Positions 20,121-32,827 of a stretch of 64,000 bases of DNA are shown here, in pieces. The notes beneath the pieces are model-generated. The model was given only the letters and a program-made list of their open reading frames with translations, did no database searches and was not told where the DNA came from. Made by a program: the position numbers and the translations under genes. This stretch comes from Papio anubis. Taxonomy: Eukaryota > Chordata > Mammalia > Primates > Cercopithecidae. The stretch lies in NCBI RefSeq assembly GCF_008728515.1, contig NC_044976.1, positions 214,087,467 to 214,151,466 on the forward strand, written 5' to 3'. How positions within the stretch are numbered: the stretch's first letter is position 1; every line of letters begins with the position of its first letter.

Positions 20121-20926
20121 AGATGCGAATTTTGGTCTATTATACTAATTTTTCTCAAGTCAGTTTTGGTTTTTGAAACATTTTTGCTTGATACCAAGGG
20201 TAAATTCCTTTTATCCTTGGTAATTCTTCCTATTCCTCAGAGATGCCTTGGATGAGGATAGCTGTTACCTGTATAGGCCTAGTACATCAGCTGTCTGCTT
20301 CAAACTCTGTAAATAGGAAAATCAACCTTTGGGATGCCCTTATAATCACGGCTATAGGGACCTCTTGCCATGTGTCCTTGTGTGTCTTTGTTAGGTCGCC
20401 CGTTCCAGCTCTGATTGTGTTTGTCCTGTTCTCTAGACTGGGCTGCTGCGGATCATTTCTTTTCTTCTGTAACTCTGCCGTGTGCACGAAAATAATTCTA
20501 TTGGGGTCACCAGTATTAACTTCCTTCTCGTGGAAGAATACCGTGATCCTCAGAAGTTTACTTAATCATGCACAGTGTTCCTAAATTATTGCTTGCTGCC
20601 TTCTCGGTGATTATGTTCCCCTGTGTACTTTAGAGTAATCTACCACCAATAAAAACGTGCTGGAGCTACTTTCCGAGTCGTGGGAATGAGCTTGTTCACA
20701 TATTCCTAATTGACTGGCACACATAGCAAAGCAGGTGACTCAGATTAGTTTCAAATACTGAGACGAATCTCTGGTGTAGTCATTTTAGCAGTCTTTATTT
20801 TTCATAGATCCAGATTTTGTGCTTTTCAGGTTATCTTGACTACTAATGAATTTTTATAAAATAAAAATCTGCAGGTATTTGATAATGTTTGCAAATTCAT
20901 TGTGTTAACAAGTTTCTACCAATTTA
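20121..20926. other. intron 1, nothing recognised
   Basis: Unique-looking intronic sequence. The 113-codon open frame at 20243-20584 is not like any protein I know. Confidence 0.35.
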
Positions 20927-21220
20927 TTATTTATTTTATTTATTTGTTTTCTCACTCTGTCACCCGGGCTGGAGTGCAGTGGCGTGATCTCAGCTCACTG
21001 CAACCTCTGCCTCCCGGGTTCAAGTGATTCTCCCGCCTCAGCCTGCCAAGTAGCTGGGATTACAGGCACCTGCCCTCATGCCCGGCTAATTTTTGTATTT
21101 TTGTAGAGATGGGTTTCACCATGTTGGCCAGGCTTTTCTCAAATTCCTGTCCTCAAGTGATCCGTCCGCCTCAGCCTCCCAAAGTTCTGGGATTATAGGC
21201 ATGAGCCACTGTGCCCGGCC
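20927..21220 (-). mobile_element. Alu
   Basis: Antisense dimer ending 'gagccactgtgcccggcc'. 'taccaatttatta' before and 'taccagttttatta' after look like the target duplication. Confidence 0.9.
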
Positions 21221-22101
21221 TGTACCAGTTTTATTATAAAGTAGTACCTATACATCTTCAAAGTCTTTAAAGAATAGAAAAGAACCACTTTGTAGGACTC
21301 TTCAAATAAGGACATTTTTGTCTAGACTCCGTTCTTTTGGTGCCTGTCTCCATTAGACTCCTCCAACAGAGTGTAAGGTCAGGCTGGTGTGATAGATCTG
21401 ACTTCTCATACATCTGCAGATCTAATTCAGACTTTCTGAACAAGTTCCAGAATCACACATCCCACCTAAATGATTCCTTCATATCTCAAATCAACATGTC
21501 CAGGAACAAACTTCTTCGAACCTTTTCCCCTACCCACACCACACAGTCTTCCCTCTTGCCCCATGCCACTGCCCAAAAAGCCACCACTTTTGTTGTAGTT
21601 TCCCAAACCGGAAACCTGGGAGTAAACTTAAATTCCTCTTTATTATAAACCCTTCACGGTCAGTCAGCAGGCCCCGTCTCTTTGTTTTAGTTTGGTTGAT
21701 TCTGTCTGAAAGCAACAGAGAGCTTGAGAGTCAGTGGCTTAAGCTGGAAGGATACTTAAGTCCAGAGATAAACAGGCCCTGGATTAGTTCACCAGCTCAG
21801 CTGTGCCATCAAGAACCAGGACTTTCCATCCTTTTACTCTGCCATCCTCAGCACGTTGGCTGTTGCCCTTGGTTCGTCCTCTCCTAGTTGTAAAGTAACT
21901 GCCATAGCACCAAATGTGGTATCCTCAGTCAGCAGTATATGAAGGAAGATGGAAGAAGATAGGGTCATTTTTTACATGCACCTCTGTTCTTTTAATAGAA
22001 AGGAAAAACTTAACCAGAGCCACACTCCTTCCCCCAAGAGATTATCTAGAACTGGCTCGTGTGCAACTGTGATGAAGCTGAGTAAGTGGGTATCTGGTGT
22101 T

Positions 22102-22103
<2 letters not shown>
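21221..22103. other. intron 1, nothing recognised
   Basis: Unique-looking sequence with no gene-like frame. Pyrimidine-rich parts (21480-21700) may be old LINE. Confidence 0.35.
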
Positions 22104-22132
<29 letters not shown>

Positions 22133-22413
22133 GAGAAGGAGTCTTGCTCTGTCGCCCAGGCTGGAGTGTAGTGGCGCGATCTCGGCACACTGCAAGCTCC
22201 ACCTGCCAGGCTCATGCCATTCTCGCGCCTCAGCCTCCTGAGTAGCTGGGACTACAGGCGCCCGCCACCGGGCCCAGCTAATTTTTTTGTATTTTTAGTA
22301 GAGACGAGGTTTCACTGTGTTAGTCAGGATGGTCTCGATCTCCTGACGTCATGATCCGCCCACCTCGGCCTCCCAAAGTGCTGGGATTACAGGTGTGAGC
22401 CACCGCGCCCAGT
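22104..22413 (-). mobile_element. AluY-like, long poly(T)
   Basis: About 30 T then 'gagaaggagtcttgctctgt' to 'gagccaccgcgcccagtc'. The flanks 'tatctggtgtttct' and 'tacctggtgtttct' form the target duplication with one mismatch. Confidence 0.92.
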
Positions 22414-22559
22414 CCTGATACCTGGTGTTTCTGACCTTTATGCTGAGTTGTGGGTGAGGAAGGCAAAAAGTTGGAAATGGCAATTTGATGGGAACCTGTG
22501 ATGCCTGACACATATTTTACTTTCTGGATATTGTTTAAATTGGTTACTTTATCCCCATT

Positions 22560-23110
22560 TCCACTAATGCTTCTCAAGTTCAGGCCCTCATCTCTATTCA
22601 TATAATAGCCTCCTTACTAGTTTCAATCTCTAGTATTACTTCCTTTTAATCCTCCCTCCATTCTGTTACCAAAGTAAGCGTTCTGAAACATAACCAGGAT
22701 AAAGTGTAATGCACTTTCTGATGTGGCCCCTGGCTGACAGTTCCAGGTCCACTTCCGTCTTCTACTTAACAGCCTTTATTCTCACACAGTGAAATTGTTT
22801 AGCTATCCAAACAGGCTATGTCACATCCCCGTATCTTTATGCATGCCCGTCCTTTTGTCTGGAGTGGCCTTGTCCAACATTGATCACCTGCAACCTGCTT
22901 GCTCCTTCTGGCTATAGCTTGGTCTTTATTCCTCAGACTTGAGTGAACTACTGTGCCCTAGTTGTACTTTGTGCATGTCTCCATTGCTGTGTATATTATC
23001 CTGTGCATCCCACCAGACTGTAGGTTCTCTGATAGCGTCATACTATTACCAGTGTCTAGAACAGGGCCTGTCACTAGACAGTGTTCTAGAAATATCTGCT
23101 GAATGAGTAG
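22560..23110 (+). repeat. L2 LINE 3' end
   Basis: 'atagcctccttactagtttc', 'tgcatgcccgtccttttgtctggag'-type text, 'ccaccagactgtaggttctc', 'agtgtctagaacagggcctg' and 'aaatatctgctgaatgagta' give the complete L2 tail order. Confidence 0.75.
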
Positions 23111-23745
23111 TGGGGCTTTAGCCAGTTTTTATTAGGAGAGGTGCTAGTACTTAAATGGCATGAAAAGATCATGTGATCCTCCTCTTCGTGCCAAATACCT
23201 ATTTCTGGGTGATTTTCCTTTCCTTGTACCTCTACTTAAGTGCATTGCTAGATTTTAGCTTTGATTGTTGGACTAGGGTGCCCAAATGAAGGGGAGGGGA
23301 GGATTATAGGAATGGGACAGAAAAAAATCAAATATTTTTCTTTGATCAAACTTAAAACACTATGGGACTAGCCTGAGGAAATGTTTTTAATAAGTTTATT
23401 TCTTGAAGTTGGATCTTAATTACTCTTTGGAAGATAATATTTCCGAAAACATTGTCAGTTCCTGAATTTTAACATAAATTAACTAGTTAATAGGAATAAT
23501 AGGAGCTGGTCGTCCTTTTTTTTTTTTTTTTTTTTAAACAGTAAGGAATTTACCTGAATTTACTTGTGTCAATATGCTTCTTGGGCAAATAGTGACCCGT
23601 GAGTCTAGCTAAGCAAAAAGGACAATTGTACATCTGCCCTCCTGCATTATTTATGGCCTTGTCCTCTTTTCTTTTTGGGGGTGAGGGGGGTGGGGGAAGC
23701 TAGTATGTATGAGAAAAGAATTCAGTTTCCATACATACGTACATT
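23111..23745. other. intron 1, mostly unclassified
   Basis: A poly(T) run of about 20 stands at 23516-23535 and a G-rich stretch at 23677-23698. Otherwise nothing is recognised. Confidence 0.4.
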
Positions 23746-23749
23746 TGTT

Positions 23750-24305
23750 TTTTATTGCTGCAATAACAAGTTGCCAATAACATAGTGGTTTAAAACAACA
23801 CAAATTTATCATCTCACACTTCTGTAAATCAGAAGACCAGGTGGGTTAGCCCAGTTCCTCTGCTGTAGGCTTCACAAGCCCAAAATCAAGGTGTTAGGCT
23901 CTGGGGGCAAATCTGCTTCCAAGCTCATTCAGATTGTTAACAGAATTCAGTTGCTTATATTTGTAGGTCTGAGGTCCCATTCCTTACTGCTGTCAGCTGG
24001 GATCCTCTCTCAGTTGCTTCAAGTGTCATCCAATCCTCCATCTTCAGACCAGCAATGGTGTGTGGAATCCTTATGCTTCAAATACCTCTAACTTCACTTT
24101 CCTCCACATCTGTCCTACCTCCAGCCACAGAAAGTTTTCTGTTTTTAAGAGCCCAGGTAATTGAGACCTACCCAGATATTCCAGGATAATTTCCTGATAT
24201 TGAGGTCCATAATTTCAATGACATCTGCAAAGTCTCTTTGCTATGTAACATGTTCACAGGTTCTGGGAACATTTTGGGGAGTCATTCTGCTACAATGCCA
24301 TCTAT
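23750..24305 (-). repeat. MLT1-like MaLR LTR
   Basis: 'ttattgctgcaataacaagt', 'gtggtttaaaacaacacaaa', 'atctcacacttctgtaaatc' and 'aatttcaatgacatctgcaa' fit the reverse complement of a MaLR LTR. Confidence 0.65.
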
Positions 24306-24640
24306 GAAAGGTGTTTTATAAACCCAAAAATGTTCAATTAAAAATTGTTTCATCATAGCAGCCACTCAACTTGGCATAGAATAAATATTGACCTAGTAAC
24401 TTAAAATGGAAAAGTTGAAGTATTTGAAAAATACAACTCAGATGCCAGTAGGGTCCAAGCATATTAGTGACTAAAACCCCTTCAGACTTGCAGTGGCTTG
24501 CAGTGGCATGCTGTAGTGTATATTAGTTCCATGGCCACATTTATAACGGTGGATCAAATTAACATTTGAAACTTGTAAATCTGATGCTTTAAAAATACGA
24601 GAGAGCCAACTATTTAGATGAATTCTTTGTTTTATGGATT
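24306..24640. other. intron 1, nothing recognised
   Basis: A short direct repeat, 'ttgcagtggc' twice in a row at about 24487-24507, is the only visible structure. Confidence 0.35.
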
Positions 24641-24964
24641 TTTCTTTTTTTTTTTCTTTCTTTTTTTTTTTTTTTTTTTTTGAGACGGGGTCTCGCTTTA
24701 TCGCCCAGGTTGGAGTGCAGCAGTGCCATCTTTGCTCACTGCAACCTCTGCCTCCCGGGTTCAAGCAATTCTCCTGCCTCAGCCTCCAGAGTAGCTGGGA
24801 CTACAGGTGTGCGCCACCATGCCCAGCTAAGTTTTTTTTGTATTTTTAGTAGAGACAGGGTTTCACTATGTTGGCCACACTGGTCTCAATCTCTTGACCT
24901 CGTGATCCGCCTGCCTCGGCCTCCCAAAGTGCTGGGATTATAGGCGTGAGTGACCACGCCCAGT
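24641..24964 (-). mobile_element. Alu
   Basis: A T-rich, C-interrupted tail, then 'gagacggggtctcgctttat' to 'gtgaccacgcccagtc'. 'gatttttctt' flanks both sides. Confidence 0.92.
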
Positions 24965-25480
24965 CAGATTTTTCTTAAGATGGGATGTACTTACCCTTTC
25001 CATTTGTTGGCTATCAAATTCTCTACAAGATTATTTGAATTCCAAAGCAACATTGTGCAGATGTCAGCCAGTTGGTTAATAAAATGTAAAGTGAGAACTG
25101 CCAAAATAATCTTAAACTATAAGAAAGGCAAAAATAATAATAAAAGGACAATGGGATGCATGAAAATAATTTTGTTTTAGTTTATCTGGAATGTATTTTG
25201 GTATAGATGTGACAGTAACTTAAAAACAATAAATTAAAAATCAACTAATTGGCCCCACATTATTTGAAATAAAAGTCTTTCCTCTCTAAATTGTGATGTC
25301 ATCCTTAATCATAATACTAAATTCTTAGCCATGCAGAATTGTTGATTCTAGCCTTATTACCACACTATTTTAATTATTATACTTTCACATCATATTTGGA
25401 ATCTGATTAGGCAAGTTTCCCTTTATTATTATTCCAAAGTTTTATTGGCCTTCATTTCCTTTTCTAGGAGTACTTTGTAA
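24965..25480. other. intron 1, nothing recognised
   Basis: AT-rich sequence with no supported feature. Confidence 0.35.
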
Positions 25481-25484
25481 GGCT

Positions 25485-26060
25485 CTCTGAAAAAATTCCA
25501 TAGGTTTTCATTTTGTTTTAATTGTGTTAAAATACACATAACATAAAATTTACCTTTTTAACTATACAAGCTACTGTGTTAGGTGTATTCACATTGTTGT
25601 ACAACCAGTCTTCAGAACTTTTTTATCTTGCAAAACTGAGACCCTATACCCATTAACAACTCCACATTTCTCCCTCCCCTCAGTCCCTGGTAATCATCAT
25701 TATGCTTCTGTGTCTGTGCATTTGACAAGATACCTCAGTTAAGTGAAATAATACAGTATTTGTTTTGTGACTAGCTTATTTCACTTAGCATGGTCCTCAG
25801 GGTTTATGTTGCAGCATGTATCAGAATTTCCTCCCTTTTTAAGGCTGATATTCCACTGTGTATGTATATACCACAAAAAAGCTAATTTCAGTGTCATTAG
25901 ACACAGGTTACTTCCACCCTTTGGCTGTTATGAATAATGGTGTGTGAACATGGGTTTATAAAAGTAAAAATGTCTATTGAAGTCCTGCTTTCAGTTTTTT
26001 TGGATATATACCCAGAAGTCCATAGATTTTTTTAATTAGGCTTGCACTAAACTTATAAAT
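25485..26060 (-). repeat. L1M fragment
   Basis: 'ttaaaatacacataacataa', 'ctgagaccctatacccatta', 'agcttatttcacttagcatg', 'ccaccctttggctgttatga' and 'atatacccagaagtccatag' follow the reverse complement of an old L1. A related fragment with the same block order starts at 37745. Confidence 0.75.
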
Positions 26061-26189
26061 TAACTTGGGAAGAACTAACATCTTTTCTATCATATTCTTC
26101 CCCCCACCCCCATTGATGAAAACTGGATTTTTCTTTTTGTTTTTTGAAATTTTTATCCAGAAAATAGCTAAATAATGCCAAACCCATCT

Positions 26190-26480
26190 ATCTGAACTGT
26201 CTATTAAACAGAATAAAGCTAATAAATAAGTAAAATATATGAGATAGTAAGTGGTGATAAGTGCTAAAGAGGAAGTGAAGAAAGGGAGGGACGGTGTAAG
26301 TCAGGATGATGTAGTTACTGGTTACTGCAGTTTCAAAGAGTGGTCAAGAAAGGCCTTACCAAGAAGGCGTTCCTGAAAGGTGAAGTATACCATGTAGAAA
26401 GGAGAAAGTGTTCCAGACAGAGGGTAAGCAAGTATAAAGGCTGTAAGTTAGGCCACATGCCACGTGTTAAGTAAATGTAC
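26190..26480 (-). repeat. L2 LINE fragment
   Basis: 'gtcaagaaaggccttaccaa', 'aaagtgttccagacagaggg' and 'caagtataaaggctgtaagt' are reverse-complement L2 phrases. Confidence 0.6.
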
Positions 26481-26779
26481 AGCGAGAAATGAGAAGCTTT
26501 TAAGGAATTGCTGATTTAAGTTCTCAAGTAGATTCAGGAGGATCATTGAAAATAGAACAAGCAGTACTACCAGAAAGGAAAAAATCTGGGATTAGGATAG
26601 ATTCCACAAAAATGAAAAACATCATTTCCTAATTTGTAACTAGAAAGGGAGTTCGATTGGGAACTAAAGAGAAAATAAGATTTAGAAAGAAATTCAAGTA
26701 GAAGCGTCAAAAGGATCAAGTGATAAGCAAAACTTTTTAAAAGTTAGGACCATTCAACCAAAGCCTGTTTTAACTTGCA
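26481..26779. other. intron 1, unclassified purine-rich
   Basis: Possibly more old LINE. No clear boundary. Confidence 0.3.
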
Positions 26780-27062
26780 ATTTTTTTTTTTTTTAAATAC
26801 AGAGTCTCGCTCTGTCGCCCACGCTGGCACCGTCTTGGCTCAGTGCAAGCTCCGCCTCCCAGGTTCACACCATTCTCCTGCCTCAGCCTCCTGAGTAGCC
26901 GTGACTACAGGCGCCCACCACTCCCAGCTAATTTTTTGTATTTTTAGTAGAGATGGGGGTTCACCATGTTAGCCAGGATGGTCTCGATCTCCTGACCTTG
27001 TGATCCGCCCGCCTCAGCCTCCCAAAGTGCTGGGATTACAGGTGTGAGCCGCTGCGCCTGGC
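26780..27062 (-). mobile_element. Alu
   Basis: Antisense copy from 'acagagtctcgctctgtcgc' to 'gagccgctgcgcctggct', with small internal deletions in the arm near 26825. Confidence 0.9.
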
Positions 27063-27725
27063 TGCAAATTTTAAGAATAAAGTAAAAAATCCTACAGATA
27101 CACAAAGGCAAAAAAGTTACACAGGAACAAAAATCAGGCTAGTTTCAGACTACTCTTTGATTATACCAAAGGCTGAATAATAAAGTGGAGCATTATCTAC
27201 AGAGTATTAAAAGGGAAAAGATTTATGTCTGAATACTATAGCTTCTCCAATTGTCATTCATGTACAAAAGGACATAGACAATATGTAGATACCTTTCTGG
27301 GGGTTAAAAAATTATTCAAGAACTTAACAATGGGGTGGTTACAGTGTAAAAGGACAGGCCATGGCCATCAATACTCATTTAACATAGCTAAATCTTATAA
27401 CTGTGGTTAAAAACAGGGCCAGTATCCAGAATTACTCTTTGAAGAGAACAAGCATGTTGATTTTTTAAAATTAAGTTTTCAGATTATATTGAACAAACCT
27501 TGGATGAGGGAGAAGAGGTAAAATCTTGTAGCAGCCCTATATCGGAGGAGGTGTGTTATAAATATAATTCTTGTTTTAGAAAATTATATTTGAGTGTATG
27601 TGTAAATATTTTTCATAATGACGTATTATTGGGAGAAAAATCAAACCTAGAGGGAAAAGAGCAAAGAAGACATAATCCATATGGTGTAATAAAAAAAAAA
27701 AGAAGTTAAATATGAAATGAAGACA
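27063..27725 (+). repeat. possible L1M fragment
   Basis: 'tataccaaaggctgaataat', 'ctacagagtattaaaaggga' and 'acaatatgtagatacctttc' resemble old L1 3' text in sense orientation. Assignment is weak. Confidence 0.35.
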
Positions 27726-27727
27726 AG

Positions 27728-27976
27728 GCTAGGCACTGTGGCTCAGGCCTGTAATCCCAGCGCTTTGGGAGGCTGAGGCGGGTGGTAGTGAGACCTTATC
27801 TCTACAAAAAATAAGTAAATAAATTAGCCAGGTCCACACCTGTGATTCCAGCTACTCAAGGGACTGAGGTGGGAGGATTGCCTCAGCCCAGAAGGTTGAG
27901 ACTGCAGTAAGCCGTGATTGTGCCACTGCACTCCGGTCTGGGCGACAGAGCAAGACCCTGTCTCAAAAATAAATAC
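27728..27976 (+). mobile_element. AluJ-like, internally deleted
   Basis: 'aggctaggcactgtggctca' to 'gaccctgtctcaaaaataaa', missing about 40 bases of the left arm ('gcgggtggtagtgagacc'). Confidence 0.85.
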
Positions 27977-28590
27977 AAGTAGGACCAAGCATATAAGTTA
28001 TGAAATGACCATAAATAAATTAAAATCCCCTGTTAAGCTTGGTAAGTGTATTTATAAGTGTCCTTTGCCTTACAGAAATTTTGTTATATGAGGTCAAAAC
28101 TGTGGGTCTTTTATAACCTTTCATCTTCCAGTCATTCCCTAGAAAGATTTTTCCTTGCAAAAAATGATAGAAATAATCTACATGTTTGTTCCCAAGGGGA
28201 ATGCCAGTTATCCCAATGCTGTTTATTGAATAATCCATGCTTCCCTATGTTAATTTCTGGCACATACTGTGTTTATGCTGTACTGAATTATCATGGATAC
28301 TGAGGTGTAGTTGAAGACTGTACTATTCATTTCTGCCTTTTCCTGTACCGTTGTTAGATGTTGAATTGTACTAGTCTCTTCCAGCAGGTTTTGATATCAG
28401 TAATGCAAGTTTCTCTTATTCTCTTTCAGAATTTATGTTACTCACACATTCATTTTTAAGTAAAATTTAGAAGCAATTTGTTAACCTCAGTGAAATTTTA
28501 AGTGTAGTGACCTTACATTTATGAACAATTTGGGGGGAAGAATTGATACATTTACAATATTGAATTTTCCCATAATAATACCTTTTTTTT
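27977..28590. other. intron 1, nothing recognised
   Basis: AT-rich, with a poly(T) run at about 28583-28596. No supported feature. Confidence 0.35.
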
Positions 28591-28599
28591 TTTTAGTGT

Positions 28600-28775
28600 T
28601 TTCAGTATGCCACTATACTAAGCCATTTCCTTATATTAGTGTCCCTTTTTAAGTTGCTGAAACTGAGGCCTAGTTGAAAAGCATGCTCAGAGTCATGCCA
28701 TAGTGGTAGAGCACAGTCTTGAACAAGAGCTCTTAACACTAAAATCTGTGCTCCTAACCGTTATGCTGTATTTCT
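28600..28775 (+). repeat. MIR SINE
   Basis: 'actatactaagccatttcct', 'gctgaaactgaggcctagtt' and 'tcctaaccgttatgctgtat' in MIR order. Confidence 0.6.
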
Positions 28776-28944
28776 TTTCCCATATCTCATCCCCTCCATA
28801 ACCCAGAAATGTGCTGATTCTCTTTTTGTTTGTCCTCATCTTACACCCCTCCCTGAACTAACTTCTGCACTCTGTGGCACTCATGGATGTACAGTGATCT
28901 AAAAACTGCCCTACCTCCTAAATCTTTTCTGCGAATGTTTCTGT

Positions 28945-29250
28945 GATAGTTAATGTTGTGTGTCAGCTTGAGTAGACCATGGTACCCAGTTTTAGTCAGA
29001 CACGCTCCTAAGGTGTTTTTTCAGATGTAACAATTAATTTTATAGATTTTGAGTAAAGAAATTACCCTCCAAAATATGGATGGGCTTCATCCAGTCAAAG
29101 GCCTTAAAAGAAAAACTAAGTTCCCCAAGGAAGAACGAATTTTGGCTCCAGACAAGCTGCAATATCAACTCTTCCCTGAATCTGCATCCTACAGGCCTGC
29201 TCTGAAGATTTCAGATCTACCAAGCCCCACAGTCTTGTGAGCCAGCTCCT
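28945..29250 (+). repeat. old LTR-like repeat (same family as 3315-3560)
   Basis: 'gtgatagttaatgttgtgtg' then 'cagcttgagtagaccatggt' and 'gatgggcttcatccagtcaa' match a common interspersed repeat that begins TGTGATGGTTAATTTT. I leave the family unnamed. Confidence 0.45.
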
Positions 29251-30150
29251 TAAAATAATCACTTCTTTGCTCCCCTCTTCATCTAGGCTATTCTGCAGTC
29301 TACTGTTAGTGTGACTCCCTCTGTCATACTTGTCTCCCTAGTTAAAATCGGCTCACCGTCCACACCTCGGCAGCTGAATGAACAGGGCTAGAGAAAAACA
29401 ACCATACTGACAGATCTCCCTTTAAAAATTGTGACCACAAACCCCAAGAGGGCTCTAAATACTGTCTAGCAGTGCTTCCTTATTTCTCTGGTCAGTTGAC
29501 ATTCCCACTCTCCAAGACAACTACAGTACGTCACACTTTCTCCCCATTCCCTGCTCTCAGCTTATTTTCAGAGATTACCTCACAGCCTATTTCACTGAAG
29601 AGAAAAAAAAAAAAAAGGCAATTTTCTCATCCTTCCACTACCACTGTTTTACCATATGTAGTCTGCCTTCTCTCTGATCATATGGAATGAATTGTCCATG
29701 TCTCTATCTGAGATGAAACCTTCCACTGTGTCCTAGACCCCATCCTCTCACCTATCTATACAAGGACTTCTCTTTCAGAATCGTCACCACTCTCTTCTGC
29801 CTCATCAATTTTTTTTACTTTCTACTCTATCACTCCAATCAGTGAATGAATATGCTATATTTTATAGTCCTCATTCAAACTGAGTAGAATTAGTGATATA
29901 CTTTAATATTTATCTCTGTTAACCATCAACCATATTGTATCATGTTCTCAAGCTGAAGGTTTGTCTTTTTAAATGACCTTCTCTAGAAATATATTACTTT
30001 TAAGTCTAACAAGTGAACAAGAACTGTTTTATTCAATCTCATTCATTCTGACCTGTTGCTCTTTTATCTGTGAGTATCAAACAATAATACAGCAATCAAG
30101 ATTTTTTAACTTTCCCACTCTGTGGTGACTATGAGGGCAGACACAGTGTC
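29251..30150. other. intron 1, pyrimidine-rich, possibly old LINE
   Basis: 'cttctctttcagaatcgtca' and 'tactctatcactccaatcag' hint at ancient LINE 3' text but are not enough for a family call. An A-run stands at 29602-29616. Confidence 0.3.
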
Positions 30151-30508
30151 TATATTAGTTCCTTTTTATGCTACTGATAAAGACGTAACTGAAACTGGGA
30201 ACAAAAAGAGGTTTAATTGGACTTACAGTTCCATATGGCTGGGGAGGCCTCAGAATCATGGCGGGAAGCAAAAGGCTCTTGTTACGTGGCAGCAGCAAGA
30301 AAAATGAGAAAGAAGCAAAAGTGGAAATGCCTGATAAATCCATCAGATCTTGTGAGACTTACTCACCATCACGAGAATAGCACAGGAAGGACTGGCCCCA
30401 TGATTCAATTACCTCCCCCTGGGTCCCTCCGACAACGTGTAGGAATTCTGGGAGATACAATACAAGTTGAGATTTGGTTGGGGACACAGCCAAACCATAT
30501 CATTCCAC
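30150..30508 (-). mobile_element. MaLR LTR (MST/THE1 type), antisense
   Basis: 'ggcagcagcaagaaaaatga', 'atccatcagatcttgtgaga', 'aattacctccccctgggtcc' and, at the right edge, 'gggacacagccaaaccatat' are the reverse complement of an MST/THE1 LTR whose start reads TGATATGGTTTGGC. Internal sequence follows on the right. Confidence 0.82.
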
Positions 30509-30870
30509 CCCTGGTCCTTCCAAATCTCATGTCCTCACATTTCAAAACCAATCATACCTTTCTAACAGTTCCCTGAAGTCTTAACTCATTTCAGCATTAA
30601 CCCAAAAGTCCACAGTCCTCAGATGAGACAAGGCAGGTCCCTTCCTATGAACCTGTAAAATCAAAAGCAAGCTAGCTACTTCCTAGATATAATGGGGATA
30701 CAGGTATTGAATAAATACAACCATTCCAAATGGGAGAAATTGGCCAAAACAGAGGGGTTAAAGGGCCCGTGCAAGTCGGAAATCCAGTAGGGCAGACAAA
30801 TTTTAAAGCTCCAAAATTATATGCTTTGACTCCAGGTCTCACATCCAGGTCACGCTGATGAAAGAGGTGG
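30509..30870 (-). mobile_element. MaLR internal sequence (3' part)
   Basis: 'ccacccctggtccttccaaa' then 'tctcatgtcctcacatttca' is the internal sequence just before the 3' LTR of MST/THE1 elements. Together with the LTR it marks a truncated antisense element. No coding capacity. Confidence 0.65.
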
Positions 30871-30889
30871 TTTAAAATGACTCGATCCC

Positions 30890-31045
30890 TACAATGATGC
30901 TATGTGCCAGGCATTATTACTATTCCCATTTTAGAGAGGCACAGAGAAGTTAACTCACTTTCCCAAGGTCACACAGCTAAAAAGAGCGTACAATACAAAT
31001 CCATGCATCCTGATTCCATGTTATACCACAAACTGCATTACACTG
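30890..31045 (+). repeat. MIR SINE
   Basis: 'gatgctatgtgccaggcatt', 'cccattttagagaggcacag' and 'ttcccaaggtcacacagcta' are near-consensus MIR. Confidence 0.85.
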
Positions 31046-32440
31046 CCTCTTGCTATAACGGAAGCAGGCTTGACCAAGGAGGAAAAGGTCAAGTACAGCC
31101 TCTTGCTGCCCCCTCCTCAGTCCTAACCTTTCTTCAGTCCTGACTCTTACTCTGAACTAGTGCAGTGGTTTAGGGCTCTCACCTGTCACCTGACAGGCTA
31201 GGGAGATCCATTAGGATAGCATAGAGAAACAGGCCTCCAGAGGTGAACAGCCAGTGAGAGGGCTGAAAGACAAGCCATTGCTGGTGCTGAAGCATAGTCA
31301 CTCATTATGTCATCTGGGGTAAATTACTTGGCTGAACATCCCTGACATAATTTACATATTTTACATGGCATGGACTATTTCATTATGAAAGAAAAAGCTG
31401 AAAGTACATTTTAGAGTGACATCTGCAAAATGAGTTATTGACTGTATGTATACATTTGTTGTTTTAACACTTATCAAATTGTGATTATTTACATATTTAA
31501 TGAGTTCCTTATGGACAAGGACTGTGAATTAATCATCTTTGTATTCCCACTGTTTAGCAAAGTTCTGCACACAACGCAAGAAGTATACCTATGTTTCGTT
31601 CAATCAAAGTTGCTTTGTTTATAGATTTGCTGGTATGTTCTCTTTTTAAAATGAGATTTAAACTGACATACAATTTAGGGGGGTCTTTCCAGAAGAGTGT
31701 TGCTCAATTTCTATCTTGGATTCAGTGCATGAGTACCAACAAGACTTCATAAGGTAGTTTGACAGTGTAAACTTACATCAAAGACAGTTTCATATGAGAT
31801 GGCTTTGTAGTAATTAGCCCGCCATCTCCACTAGTCACAGTTGATATGGGGCTTTTTAAAAACTCAAAAATTGAAATGTCTTCTTTTCACTGAGCACGCT
31901 TTTTTGAGAAATAAGTCAGACACTTGCTTCAATTCACTCAGCCTCTAACGTGAACACTGATTCTAGTTTTTGAGGAGAAGTGGTCATTCTTTATACTTAT
32001 TCCGATTATTTAATACTATCTTTTATAGAAGTCAGGCCCAGGCCCTAAGTGGTTATATTAAGTGTTTTAAGTTACAGACAAAAGAGATGGCATTTGTCAA
32101 TATTGCTTTCAAGCAAGAAGCATAAAATTTTATTAAACTGATGAGGCAAATCATTGACAAAAATGAAGTTTAATGGACGTTCTCTATCTGAAGAATAACA
32201 TGACAGTAATATAGCACAATCCATTTCTGTAAACAATACTTTAAAATAATGAATGGAAATATTTAGGCCAATTTTTTGCATTGAGGCAAGATTGAGCTCA
32301 AAAGCAATTGTACTTATTTGTGTATTTATTGCCTTCCCCCATATTTTAAGAGGATAATTTTTCTACAATTTTTTTTATCTTCCCTTTTATCATATTAATA
32401 CTTTAGAATGCTTTTTAAAAATATTTTAAAAGGAAAGGCC
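31046..32440. other. intron 1, mostly unique
   Basis: About 31500-31590 ('atggacaaggactgtgaatt', 'attcccactgtttagcaaag') looks like an L2 tail in sense orientation. The rest shows nothing that I can assign. Confidence 0.4.
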
Positions 32441-32727
32441 CTTTTTTGTGCGACAGGGTCTTACTTTGACACCCGGTCTAGAGTGCAGTGGCATAGTTAT
32501 GGCTTACTGCAGGCTTTGACCTCCCAGGCTCCAACCAACCTCCCACCTCAGCCCCCTCAGTAGCTGGGACTATGCACCACCACACCTGGCTAATTGTTCA
32601 ATTTTTTTGTAGAGATAGCGTCTCACTGTGTGGCCCACGCTGGTCTTGAACTCCTGGGCTTAAGTGATTCTTCCACCTGGGCCTCCTAAAGTGCTGGGAT
32701 TACAGGCGTGAGCCACCGTGCCTGGCC
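32441..32727 (-). mobile_element. AluJ-like
   Basis: 'gcgacagggtcttactttga' to 'gagccaccgtgcctggcc'. Diverged, with the 'gctgggactatgcaccacca' deletion. Confidence 0.85.
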
Positions 32728-32827
32728 AGAAAACTTGTTTTTATTAAACTTGTACATTTTACTTTCTTCTTTTCAGAATCTTAATAACAAAACCTTTTTA
32801 TTCTTGCTTAAAAAAAGAAACTAGACT

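Noticed and set aside
20243..20584. 113-codon + frame with hydrophobic stretches
   Set aside because: No start context, no homology that I recognise and a minus-strand frame overlaps; not supported.
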